In this document: positions 23,970 through 36,600 of the stretch, one piece after another
Numbering within the stretch: position 1 is the stretch's first letter
How the letters are laid out: each line of letters begins with the position of its first letter
From: Centropus unirufus
Lineage: Eukaryota; Chordata; Aves; Cuculiformes; Centropidae
Assembly: GCA_013397695.1 (NCBI GenBank)
Contig: VYZI01000668.1
Coordinates: 124,001-188,000 of the forward strand
Length of the DNA stretch: 64,000 bases
Direction of reading: 5' to 3'
Notes under the pieces: generated by a model
Seen by the model: the letters and a program-made list of their open reading frames with translations, nothing else
The model's database searches: none
What the model was told of the DNA's origin: nothing
Translations under genes and position numbers: made by a program

Positions 23970-26900
23970 ATGATTCACTACTGGTAAAGCTATAGACCTG
24001 ACTGATGTTTGCCCACCAAGCATCTCAGTGCACTTTCATCTGCAATGGCTGACTGAACCCCAGGAAATCCTGAAACTGGAGTCAAAGCTGCAAGTAATGA
24101 AGCCGGAGAGTAGGGCTCTGAGGAGACCTGCTGTAATAGCAAGTGTATAGGAGAAGCAGGCTCGTAGTGCCTTCTTGGTTCACCAGCCTATCAACTAGAA
24201 ACTCACACCACAACATAACCAGATACAGAGAGAAAAAAAAAGCTGGAAAAAGAACTTAATACCTAAAAACAAGTATTCTAGATTATGCCCTCCATCCCTG
24301 ATAGGCAGGATTAGGCAGTGGAACAGAACAGAGAGTTAACTGAAAATCTGTGTGTGCCAGCAGCAGTTTATTAATGGATTCATTATTCTGCACAATTTTC
24401 CCTTGTAATTACTGCAACTGACTCCTTTTTGCTTTATGCAGTCTTTTTGTTGGCCTGTTTTTAAGTCTGAGGTTTGAATCTCTTCAAATCGCCTTTGTTT
24501 AAACACATCCCTCCTGCCTACAGGTGTGTTTGTCGATCCCTTGAGCTGAAGCTAGAATAAAAGTAGTGCTGGATTAACAGCACGTTGCATCACCTTCAAA
24601 GACTGAGTGAAAGCACATCAACCTCTCATGGCCTTCTCTCCCCAGATCTCTTTGGGTTCCTGCAGCAGGTTGGCAGGTTGATTTCACTCTCACGGTCCTT
24701 TCAGACCAACAGGTTTTCTGCTCATTAACCTAAAAGAACTGGAGATTTAGGAGGAAAACTGGTAGTGGTGTAGAAAAGGCTGCACTAAACTCTTGTAGAA
24801 AGAGTTTTTCAAGCTGCATTCCTTGAAATGACTCTAGGTGAAGTAGCCAGAGTGCCAGGTTATCTTATTGCTGCTTGACTTGCAGAAATCTGCACTGTGT
24901 CTGACAGTGGGCATATGTCAAACAAAAATTACCCAGCCAGTGGAAGCTTAAATTAGCTTTTGCCCAAAAATATGCATTTCTTTTAATTTGTGATTTTGAT
25001 AAATCAAAATACTGAGTTTCTTTTTAATTTAAACTAAACAAAACCCACAAAGATTACAACAGCCTTATATCATCTCCTTGTAATTAATTCTACGATAAAT
25101 TTCAAGTGTTCTACACAGGACTCCTACTTTTTCTTCTAAGTGGTAAAGTGTTCGGCAGTGGTCTTGCTGTGTACTGCTTGGTAGCTCCAAGTAGTGAGTC
25201 TCAGGAGGATGAACCATATTCCCAGGTCATCCTACAGCCCACAGGGCACAATCCTGTGGAAACTGTCAAACTGTCAAACTCCCATCTGAGAAAAATGATG
25301 CAAATGCGTGGCTAGAAGGATAAGTGCAATTTAGTTGTTCTCACGCAGTGTCTGAAAAGCAAACTTCATATTGGAAAATGTAGTTCACCTCAGGCCTGGT
25401 CGCAGTATGTCTCCTTCAGAGACAACAGAGAACAAGGCAGTGCACAGCAGGATCCAGGGCATGGTTCATTTCCTCCTAAAAGAGAGGTCTGAAACAGTTC
25501 AGATGACTTATATCCTCAGCGTGTCTAGTTCTCTCCACTGACTACAGAGACAGCCTTGGCTGATCACCTCACATACAGAGATCTACATAACAGAAGGCCA
25601 AAACCTGGTGCAAGGAAGCAGACTCCTACTCTAAACGCGTGGATGTAACAAGATAAAGCCTGCTAAAGCCTTCTGGACATAGCAGTTCTTGTTCCATGTG
25701 CATTGTGCCACTCATCTGCACGCGGTTGCTGTGGATGTGTACTCCATTAATGCCACACTTTGCATCTTTACAGTTTTTAACTTCACAGCTCACTGCTTCC
25801 ATGTTAAGGCAGCAGTTTTAGCCCCATTTCTCCCGAGGTGAGCTTCATCCGTTCCAAAGAGAGCACTGGCTTCCTTTCCTCCCCTTGCCCCAATCCTGTA
25901 GTACTTGCTGTGCAGACACTTTGCAGTAATACCTGAAACAAACATTTGAAAACATATTCTGCTGAATTAAGTGTTTTAGGGCCCTTCAGTTTGAGCAGAA
26001 AACCAAAGATTACCAAATGGTCTGGGTGATATTATCACGTGCCTCTGTGGATAAAAACATTCCGGATTTAATCCTCACATTGCATGAAGTAACAGAGTTC
26101 TTACCTGAAGTGGGAAAGCTGTGCTGTTTAAAGAAACAAATGCCTACACCTGCTCCATTTTATTCCAGCTAGGGTCTAGCCTCAGGCTTTTGGCATATTG
26201 TCATATCAGTCTTGCATTGGACAACCTTTGATCAGTTGCACGGAAAGCTAATGACATATAATTGTATGTTATAACCAGATATTGGAGGACAGATGGAGGC
26301 ATTATAAAGAAGAGGATGCAAGCATGTCTTGCTTATTTTGTCACTTCAGTGGCAGAAGTGGAGACAAGCATCAATTGCACAGTTATTATAAACCTGCACT
26401 GTTTTTTTCAGACAATGATCATAATTATAGAAATTAGCTTCTTGGAAGATCAAGCACCACAATTATGGGCTGTTTGTTATTTGAATGCCCTTTGCAATAA
26501 CTTACATACATTTGTATGCATCAGTTTGAATGCTTGGAGTCTGTCCAAATACATAAATGGCTGCTATCACTTCATACTTTAATTGCACGATTACAACACA
26601 ATGTTCTTGTATGTAAACTTGACTCTTCCTACTGCTTCACTTAGCTCATTGGATGGTCTTCGGAGTTTCAGGATTCAGTGCTGATGCATTCACTCATCCA
26701 AATGCTATCTCAGGCACCAAAAAGCCTAGTCTCCATTGCTATTTTTCACTTTTCTGCTGTAGAAAGTTGGAGTTAACTCACACTGTGCCTTTCTTTTCCA
26801 AAAGCGAGGTGACAGCCTTAATTCCTGACCTGTTTTGTCCAGAATTACAGTTCAACACAGAAAAAAAATTCTTCTGCAGTTTTTGTATTGTCTCTCTACA

Positions 26901-28421
26901 AAAAACCTTTCTTTTTCCATAACAATCCTTTCCACAGAAATTTAGATCAGACCCTGCTAATCTGATACCCAGCATGAGTTTGCTAAGTCATTAGAATGTG
27001 ACAGAGAAGTGACCTACTGCAATTGTATGTATTCAGACAGTATGAATAAATGCATGCTTTTCTGCAGATGTATTCCCAATGATTTCTGAGCTTGCAGCTC
27101 TAAGTGGTTCACTTACTATAAATCATCAGTGCAGTAACCTTAGGAACTCTTAGAACATGGCTCTAAAGTTACTGGACTGCGGAGTAAGATGTTAGTAGGT
27201 TACACATTTACCACTCCCCTGGTCTGTAATAAAGCTGGCTGGCCATGTTAAGTCGTGCAGAGAATTATGTTCCAAGATACAGGTAAGTTTTCAGAATATG
27301 TCAGAATTAATGTGCAATTGTGGGGCATTTCTCAAAAAGCCATTTCCCCACAGCCACTTATCTTCAATTCAGCATTGTCCAGCTTCACCTCTGGGTTATT
27401 GCCCATGTCAGGAATTACCCAGGATTTTAGTCTAAGCATGACAGTGGATAAACAAATTTCTATTGAGAACTCTCTTACAGAAGAAGGATGCAGAGGGGTA
27501 AAAAGCAACAACTTTGCTTCTTAACAGACAACACAACAGCCTTATATGGGTCCTCATTTTATCATCTCATGAATCTTCCTATCACTCGAGATGACTTCAG
27601 GCTGAGAATAAAAATACACGGATTGTGGCAGCAGGAGCAGAGGCAGGAAAGCCAAGGCAGCTCCATCCTGCACTTCTCACAACCCAGTAGCTGCTGTCTT
27701 CCTGAGAAGAGCAGATGAAAAATTATTCACCCTAAACTTGAGGGGAAAATGAATTCACTGTCATACCCTTTACAATCTTCCTCATTGAGAAAGACCCTTT
27801 GTAGAGGTGAAGTTAATTCAAGCACCTCTTTTGTATTGTTCAATGAATTATTACAAGTACAAGGCTCCCATGGAAATTAATTAGACCTCTGGAAAACAAC
27901 ACTTTTCATCAATCTATTCAAGCTCACCTGCACATGAAAAAAAATCCAATTTTTGCTAGCTTTGTTGAGTTTTAGTTTTCAAAGAGAAAGAAGGAGAAAG
28001 AGAGTGCGTACATAGACCTGTTGACTATGATGTCAGTACCTACAGGCTGCAAAATGGGGGATTTTATTTACCCAGGTTAAAAAAAAAAGCAGGAAATAGC
28101 AATATTATGACATTTTCCACTGAGGTACCTCTTGTAAACTTGCTGTTCGCAGGAAGGTGTAATGTCCCTAGAAGTGAGAATTGATTTAGATTTTTCTCTC
28201 AGCATTCCAGTGTGAAAACAGAAACTGAACTTCTGCCAAATTCCGTATGAGTAGCTTTTTTAGAAAAGCCCATTGTCACAATAAGGTCACGTTCCCCTTA
28301 AAACACAACTCTTTACATGCATGAAATCTCAAATGCTCCCTGCTTATTGTCCACCTCATCCCAGTATTTTACAAGGGTGCAATAATAATAGCTTCCTCTT
28401 TCATGCTGCATTTTGCACCCA
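23970..28421. other. Unique non-coding DNA, no gene seen
   Basis: Only short unsupported open frames are present. A donor-like CAG then GTAAGT at about 27281 lies too close to any acceptor to define a normal exon. Confidence 0.5.
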
Positions 28422-28580
28422 GATTTCAAAGCATTTTCCAAAGAAAGGGAACTATAATTATGCATGTATTAGAGATGGGGAAACAGAAGCACTTTGCCCA
28501 AGGTGACAGGGTAAATTAGAGACAGAGTCAGGCATAAATCCTGCGTCTCCTGGTTTTTTGTTCCATCCTAACCACAGCCT
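28422..28580 (-). mobile_element. MIR/CORE-SINE-like ancient relic
   Basis: On the plus strand, ATTTCAAAGCATTTTCCAAA leads into GAGATGGGGAAACAGAAGCA. CTTTGCCCAAGGTGACAGGG, a GACAGAGTCAGGCAT segment, CCTGCGTCTCCTGG and finally TCCTAACCAC follow. This matches the order of the reverse complement of MIR-type tRNA-derived SINEs (GATGGGGAAACTGAGGCA, CTTGCCCAAGGTCACACAG, a GGCAGAGCC block, the CTAACCAC end from the tRNA-like A box). The element therefore lies on the minus strand. It is strongly diverged, as expected for a repeat family that predates the bird-mammal split. The exact subfamily cannot be set by eye. Confidence 0.65.
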
Positions 28581-31500
28581 TGCTTGCACTTGACAATGAT
28601 ATCGCCAGCTCACAAGAGCAACAGCAGTAACTGCTATGGGGGTACTGCAAGATGTGCCGTGATATAAAATTGATACAGGTCTCAATGAAAATCCACCAAC
28701 AATGTCTCTTGGTCATGAGGGTAAGAGAGTTGTGAGGGTCTTGCAGGGTAGAGCTGGGAACTCCTCATTGAGCACCAGACGGGTAGAGGGGGGGCTGCTG
28801 CAAGGTTGAGCAACCTCTGTGGTTCCTGCACAGAGGAATCCTCTCTGCAAGCAGTGAGGCACTATTAACCTGGTGATTCTGGGGATGCATTTCTCAGAAA
28901 TGAGGCCATACAATTTGTCTGTATCGTTGTAGCAATCAGTGCTGCTGTTCACCGAGAAAGTGGTCTCTGTGACAGAGATGGGGAGTTATTTTGTCCCACG
29001 TGAAATCGTGCCTTGGGGAGATGCAGTGGCAGCCCTTGGCACCTAGGTGAACAGCAGAAGGATTCCTGCTCTCCCACAGCACCGGAGCAAGCTGAATTGT
29101 ACCGCTAGCTGTGGTTTATTTGGCATTTAAGATTGATTTAAAATTATTTCCTGTATACTCACAAACCCAGCAAGTAGTTTGTTTCCCTTTAAAGAGCACC
29201 AGCTGTGACATCTGGTAGGTTCTGTAATTTCCAATGAGGCACTAAGAGACTACTCCTTTCAACAAGTTTTTTTTTTAATGAGGGTGGGTACCTGTTGCAA
29301 TGAATCAATTAAAACTCTTCTGACACACAAGATGTGTGTTGCCAGACCTGTTTCACAGGTTTCTCAGGAGGGAGGATAACATGTGACAACACACAGAAGC
29401 CAAGAGTACTTGAGAAGATCAGAAGCCTGCATGAGTGAGCTTAGCTTTCCAAAATACTTTCTTAAAGCTCTACTCAAAAGACCACTGACCTCTGCAATAG
29501 AGAGCGCCATGGTGGAGCAAGAGATGCTGCTGTCGTGTGCTTATCCTCAAGAAAAGTGTAAGTGACCAAATATGATTTTGTATAAGAAATGAAAACAGGG
29601 CAGCGGAGAAAGGAAATGAAATAAATTATCTAGGTAGTGTAATTGAAAAGACAGAAGGAGTGGAGTGGAAATGTTAAAATAAGGAAATAAGGAAGTTATT
29701 AACTTTATATTGTAGGCATGCAATTGAAATATTATTAGAGCACTTACAAGCAAAAGAAAGGATGCTTGTATGAAGAACTCTGATATAAAAGCATGTTGAA
29801 GAACCTTGCTTTAATCTTTGACTTTCCGCTTGTATTTGTAGAGCACTGTGGCGTGGGTTAGCTTGTGTAGTGGAGAATGTGAACAATGAGCTTTGATTTA
29901 GTAGCTTGAGAGGCAGGCTGGAGTGCTGTGAAAGCATTTTCTAGAAGGACATAGTATGATTAAAAACAATGTCTTTTTTGTTTGTTTTTCCAATGCAAAC
30001 CCTCTTTTTCCTAAAGCATTAGCAAGCTTTCTAATGTTTTATCCAAATGTCAGCTGTGGGTTACAGTACAGTGCAAATACTCCCAAATCCATCCCTATTT
30101 CCTCAAAGGAAGCTGTCACAGTACCTCTTTGCTTACCATGAATTTCATTTTTATTACTAGAAAATGTAACATGTGGAAGAAAGAACAATATCAACAAAAA
30201 GAAATCTGTACATGTTGGCTTTTAAAACTATTAAGAATGTTTTAAAACCCTTCTGAAAAACACCAAGTCAGACTTCCTGCATGCCGAAGAGGAGTATAAC
30301 AGAAAGGTAGAAATGTAGCTGACTACAATGAAGTTGGGTAACAAAGTCTGGAATGGACTTGTCTGAACAAAATACTAAGCAAAATGCAAAAACGGAACTA
30401 GTATGTCCTGAAGCCACTTTAATACACTGCCAGAACAAAGTTCAGTGCAAAAAAAACTTCTCTCTTTGAACTCAAGAGGCTTTGCATTTTCAATGGCCTG
30501 GCATGTTTTGGCAACATCACGAAGATGTTATTTAAAACTTACTCCAGATGGAAGGATTGCCTTTGCTCTGGACACAAAAATGTCACATTGTACAGGGCTT
30601 TACGTTAGCTATAAATAGCATGATAGGACAAAAGACGCCAGCAAAGAAGCAGTTTACTTGTGGAGAGATGTTTTCTAGTGTCTTGTTTTCTACTCCCTAC
30701 CAAATCCCGTATAGAGAAGGTCACAGACAGTTAAAAATCTTTTTTGCAAGGTGTCCTGCTGAGCTGATTTAGGAGTCAGCCTGCTCCAAACTAACTGAAT
30801 GTAACAGAGTTTAAATGAAACCTGGAGTTGTAATATATGTGTTCTGAAAAAAAAAAAAGAAAAACAGTAATAACTTCCACTTAACTAGGCTCAGCACACT
30901 ACCTCCCTCATCAACTTTTCCGAACCTTTTGAACCGTTTTTTCAATAAGCCCCTCTTGGCAAAGATGGTTTTCGAAGGAAAATACCCTAAATAAGCCATT
31001 ACAATGAATTATCATCACCCTAGAAAGCAAAGTGTGTGTAATAAATTAATTCTTTAGGAAGAGTGGTAAAGAGACACCTCAACTATGTGATGTACTCCTA
31101 GATATTGCTAAATGGCTGTTTGCAAATATAGACATCAAAGGAAAATAATAGAAGCTACCTTTTTTGCACTTCTCTCCCCAAGTTATTGTTTATTTTAATA
31201 ACGGTTTCATAATTTTTCAGGTATTTGTGTATCTTCTGTTAGGCTGCCCTTTTTGGTAATATTTATATATTCCCAGAGCCCATATAAATGTTTTTTCATA
31301 ATTATAGAAGAAGGTATGACAAAAGTGTATTAGCCTAAGCCTTTACCAATAAAAGAGAGGAGGAAAGTAAGTCCCTTTGAACAGGACAAAATCAGTATCA
31401 ACACATTTTTTAAAAAATACAAAGCACTTTTGTTCTTGTACTTTAATGATCAGTCACACAATTAATAACTGCTGAAATCGGAGTTTTTTTAGTCTTTCCG

Positions 31501-33663
31501 AAAGTCAGTTCCCTCTAAGTGGAAACCAAGCAAGAACAATTTCAACCCAAATGGATTGTGTATGTGTTGAGGTGTTTCTGTTTGTCTGTTTGCTTCATTT
31601 TGATGATTATGTTTTTCTCTAGCCCTGAAATGCCAAACACATACCTTTATGTTGGCTTACTTAGTGTTCAGATTTGAAAAAGCATTACAAAATTAATGTG
31701 TTTCATTCTTGCTGCTTAAGAGCATTATTGTGGTATTATGTGTATGTTGATGGGAAACTGTGGGAGCCCTCTGTTCTTTGTCTTGAGGAGACAAAAATAT
31801 GGTGATTATGTAGGAGGAGTCTTTAAAAACTCCTTTCCCAGACGTTTTTTCAGACATTTTCTCATCCTCAGCCTTTTTTTTCTCTATTTTCAAATCTAAA
31901 ATATTCTGTTTGATCATATTGGAATGCATTCTTTTACACTTTGACTGTTTAAATGAACAATCACACTCAAATCAGAAGGGATTCCCTATTAATGACTTCG
32001 TTGATTTTTATTTTTTTTAATCACCTACTAAATTTGCCATTAAAGGCCTTTGGGTTTTGGGGAGTTTTTTAAGGGGCGGGGGAGACGACACATGACAAGG
32101 GGATTGTGGATTGACATATTAAATCATGCCAGACTAAGAATAGGTCCCAGGTGGACCACAAAAACAGCCCCAATATCTCCTTATGGACAGCTACCTTTTA
32201 AAGATCTACCAGGGAATCATTTTTAATCCATCTAACACACACCTTGTAAATTCCAGTTAATGCACATTTTAAATCAAACTGTAAGGCAGGGTTAAACTGA
32301 GTGTCTTGGGGAAATCAAAATCTACTGTCCCAACACAGTTATTGGTCTTGATCAGAGCTGCCAAATTGTCAAAACAAAAGATTCATTCAAGGAAATCTGT
32401 TTTCCAGGGAACCATGCTTATTTTCTAATAACTTACTAAATTCATACATCATTGTATGTCAATCCAACCTATAGGTGTAGTCAGCTAATAGGAAATGAAG
32501 TCTATAACACTCCTTACTTTTTGTAGATCTGATATGTCCAAAGGAATAAAAATAAACTGAAAGCAAGCCAAAACTAATACACATGTTCTTCATAAGATCC
32601 TCATCTCAGCACCATGTTGATATTGATTGATATCACCACATTGATAGAAGATATTTCTATGGGAATTCTTCTCTGTTGACTTATCTCTTGAAGAACAGTT
32701 TATATAATGCAAGGGTGGAGCCAAAGTAGAAAGATAAGGATAGTTGTACCAGTCAAAGGTTACTGAGAAGTATATTTGGGCAAAGTTACACTCACTCTGA
32801 ATAGATGGGCCAATAAAAGACTTCTCTGAAAAACACATAATGTGTGTATGACCAGCTCTGGCTACCTTTTTTTTGCACACAGATGAACTTAATTGTCCCA
32901 GAAATGTGCCAGGATCACCTGAAAATTGTCTTAAAGGCCCATGCATCTGGGGTCTGCTCATCTCCTGGTTCTGCAAAGGTTTCTGACTCTTTAGAGAGTT
33001 TTTCTTCATCACATCTGTGAGGTTTCAGCTGTGCTGGATTTCCAAGGGACAGAGGCTCTACTTCATCAGTCACATGGAGCTGTAGGTAGCAAGGGGCCTG
33101 CTTACTTGCATTTTTCCTCACCGTCCTATCAGATGGCCTTGCCTCTGAAAAATAAACCCAAAATTATTTCTGCAATAATTTTTGGCCCAGTTATGCTGTC
33201 AATTGCACTGCTACTGAGGCAAAGTTGTAATGGGGTGAGAGCAAAGCTTTGCATGGTATTTCCTTCCAGAGGAATGGTCTGACTTGGAGAATATTTTCTT
33301 ATCTAAGACTGGACCCAATCGAGACATTTAAGACTAAAATCCCAACAAAGCTAGTGGTGATCAAGTTCAAGGATTTATTTGCCTTTAAATTAACCAGGTG
33401 CAAGGGACTGTACTTCTGTGCTTGTCTTGAGTTGACCCAGTCTTGGTGGACTTCAGTGAGCAATTGAAGGCTTCTTTTGTACATATCCCTAACTAAGCCT
33501 CCTGCAAGGACAGTCAGTCCCACAAGTGTCCCCAGAGTGTGCTCCGCTTTCAGAGCCCTATTTTTGATCTTCTCACATGCAGCAGCTGTTGCTATTTGCA
33601 GCTGAAATGTGTAATTCCTCTGACTGAGCACTACATGGAAGCCTGACTTTTTACTCGGAGGAC
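28581..33663. other. Unique non-coding DNA, no gene seen
   Basis: No exon or repeat family is recognised. A poly-A run lies near 30847-30858. Open frames up to 140 codons (32590-33012, minus) have no family resemblance. Confidence 0.5.
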
Positions 33664-36600
33664 TTGAAAATGTTCATTCCCTATTTGAATAGGGAATATT
33701 CAAATATATTTGGGTTCAAATCTATGCAGTCTGTTGAGAGAAAGTCTGTACAGCAGGAGAGAGGCTACTCTGGCAATGGGCAGCCCCGCTTCATCTGTGT
33801 CACCAGCCTAGCGGTGCTAATGGCACTCTCTCCAAGCAGAAATGGACAAGCCTGGATTTTAGTTCCCCTTCTGAGAACTTTTTCTCATAGTTTATGTACA
33901 GCCACACAGGTTAAAACACAGAAAATCAAGCATAGAGAGGGGCCAGAACCCTTGTTACCCCCATGCCAGGTAAGTGTCCTGAGCATGAAGATACTTGACT
34001 CCTTTGGTGGATATGTTCTTTCTCTTCATGGACTGATGAACCGTTTTCTGCACAGTTGCAGCTGCAGGGATGAGGAGTTTTATCCCTCCAGCCCACTCAC
34101 ACTGACCTAGTTTAGAGCTGCTGGTTGCATAATCTCAGGGGTCGAAAGGGAGGAGGGTGTTGAAGCCCCCCTCCCACACACACTGTTCAGCCAGAGCATG
34201 AAACCGAACCTAGGACTTCCACTTCTCAGGTTACAGCTATAGCAGCAGGGTGTTATATGAAAGTGTGGCAACTGGGGCAAAGGAGAAACATTAAAAAGTG
34301 TAAGGCCAGCTCAACTCTATGAAGGGAAGGGGGGAAAAAAAGCCCACAAAGCTGTATTTTAGAAGGGATCTGACTTGCAGATCTCAACCAAATGCAAATA
34401 TCTCTTTACAGGTCTGCCAGGTTGGTTTTGAGGCTCCTCTCCCCACCCAGCCAGCTTTATTGGTTAGGTCTAAGTGGGTGCATGCTAAGCTACTTAAGGG
34501 TTGTTATTGCAGGTACCTAACACTCTTTGTGCACTTTATGGATCTATTGCTCAGGATATAGACTCTGCTCAAAGGCCTGAGATCTTAAACACGGGGCATT
34601 ACACCACCTTACGCTGAGTCACTAAGCTCTTTGTTGAATCTGGGCCTGGTGCATTTTTCAGGCTTATTTGCAGAGCAGCAGGTATTATTACCAGCAGTAA
34701 CTGGGTTAATAACAGGGCCTCCAAGAGAGAAAGCAATTTGTAACACCTGTGATGCTTTGACTGAAACATGTTCATTATACCTGTTCCCAGTTACATAATA
34801 AGCAGAACAATAAAAAATAAAAATTACTCCTCTTTGCAGAAATCTCTACAGTGCCTGCTGCCTGTATATGGCCACTGTATCCTGTTTGCTCAGTACTTGC
34901 ACAGTTACAGCTGCCTGCAATGTCCTGAGCTGAGTGCCCCTTGAGTTTTGGTAACTAGGCATCGATTAATGAAATAAATACAGCAAGCGCAAAAAAAAAA
35001 CATTTCAAGAAATTAGGCATTTATCTTCATTGTGGCCAGACAGTTGTTGTTCTACACTTGAAGGCTGACAGATGTGGTTTGCAGGCGAGTGGGCGAGAAA
35101 AAAAGTAATATCTTAATTCATGCTGGGGGTGGGGTGAAGATTTTCTTCTTCAGTTTGGGACAAAAAACTCTGAAAAAACTTTCAAAGCTGTTCTTTGCAG
35201 CTTCATACAGAGCATATGGTCCTTCCTGAGCTTTTGACCATTCCCAATGTGGGACTCTGCCAAATGAAAGTTAAACAAAAGTTACCCTTACAAAAATATT
35301 TAGGAAGCCCTGTTTTAGAAGTGAGTGCACATGTTGGCTGTGACTCAGAGCACACCCACACACTGGGTAGACAGATTAGCATCTAAACCACTAGGCAAGT
35401 TCCAATTCTTGCTCAGAAGGTCAAAAAAGCCTGGGAAATGGCCATTACTCCCTTTCTCCTCAGCACAATTATTTTTTTCCACATTACAAAGCCATTTTGG
35501 ATGGCACGGCTGCAGTGAAGTCAATTGATTTATTGTCATAAACAATTGTGTTCCAAGTTGGTAACTAATTTAAAAAACCAAAAAACATACCAAAACACAA
35601 CACAACCAAAACACAAACCTTTTCTATTGGGTTTGTTTGTTGTAACCTTTATTTCTGCTCCACAAAAACCACTGGGATCTGTAAAACGTTTATGAGGGAG
35701 GCACTTTTTAGATGGAAGAGAGGTGAAAGCCAAAACCCTCCTTGATAACAGACGTGGTTTTTTCCAGAACTGGAGAAGGTCAAATTTGATGTTGTACTCT
35801 CTTTTTTTATTTAGTGTAATATTATCAGAACACAACAGCTCAAAAAAAACCAAGACTGCCATATGCATTTCACTTGACTTCCACGTACTGTAGGTGGCCT
35901 GTTTCTCAGTGACATGAAAATAAAGTCTCTCCAGATCCTCTGGTATTGCCATGAAGGCAATAAATGCCTGCTCCCCCTGCCCTCGTCACACTGAGAACAC
36001 ATAATGTTGGAGTTGGGGTAGAGCTAATAGCACTAGAAGTCATTATTAGGCCAAAGATGAGGTTGTCCTGTAGTTTGAGGTACCTTTATAAAAAAAAAAA
36101 ACCACACAAAAAAATAGAACCAACCTATCAGCCAAGAATTTCTAGGCTGAGGCATGTTTTATGGCTAGTTAGTAAAAAGGGTGTAATATAGCACTGGAAA
36201 TTCAGAGGTTATCCTGAAGCCATAGGTTTAGTCTTTCTAAAAACCTTAGACAAGGAGTTCAAGCAACCTAAAACATAAATAAGTATATTTATGGAACCAA
36301 AACAAAGGAAAAAATAAAGCTCAACCCTTTGAGAGCTCTCTTAGAGACAGAAGTATGGTTAGAATAAAAATAAAAAGCGAAGATTTTCAGCCATGTTATC
36401 AAACCAAAATCTGATTGCAAAGGGAAGCTGACTATTTAGGCAACAAATGACATCAAATAAGCTAAGTTAGCTCCAGGGCTTTTGTCTGTACTTCTTTCAG
36501 TCCTGTTCCTGTGATGGTCCAAATAATGAGGAGACAGATAATAACAGTGGGCATAGAGAATGACAGCAGTGTCTGAGTAAAAGAAAAACTTTCAGATTGC

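Noticed and set aside
27255..27290. Micro-exon before a CAG/GTAAGT donor at about 27281
   Set aside because: Only about 22 bases separate it from the nearest AG, and no reading-frame or conservation argument supports it.
33664..34110. 148-codon frame with an internal CAG/GTAAGT donor as an exon
   Set aside because: The only possible acceptor is mediocre, and the peptide is low-similarity and poor in conserved-looking features.
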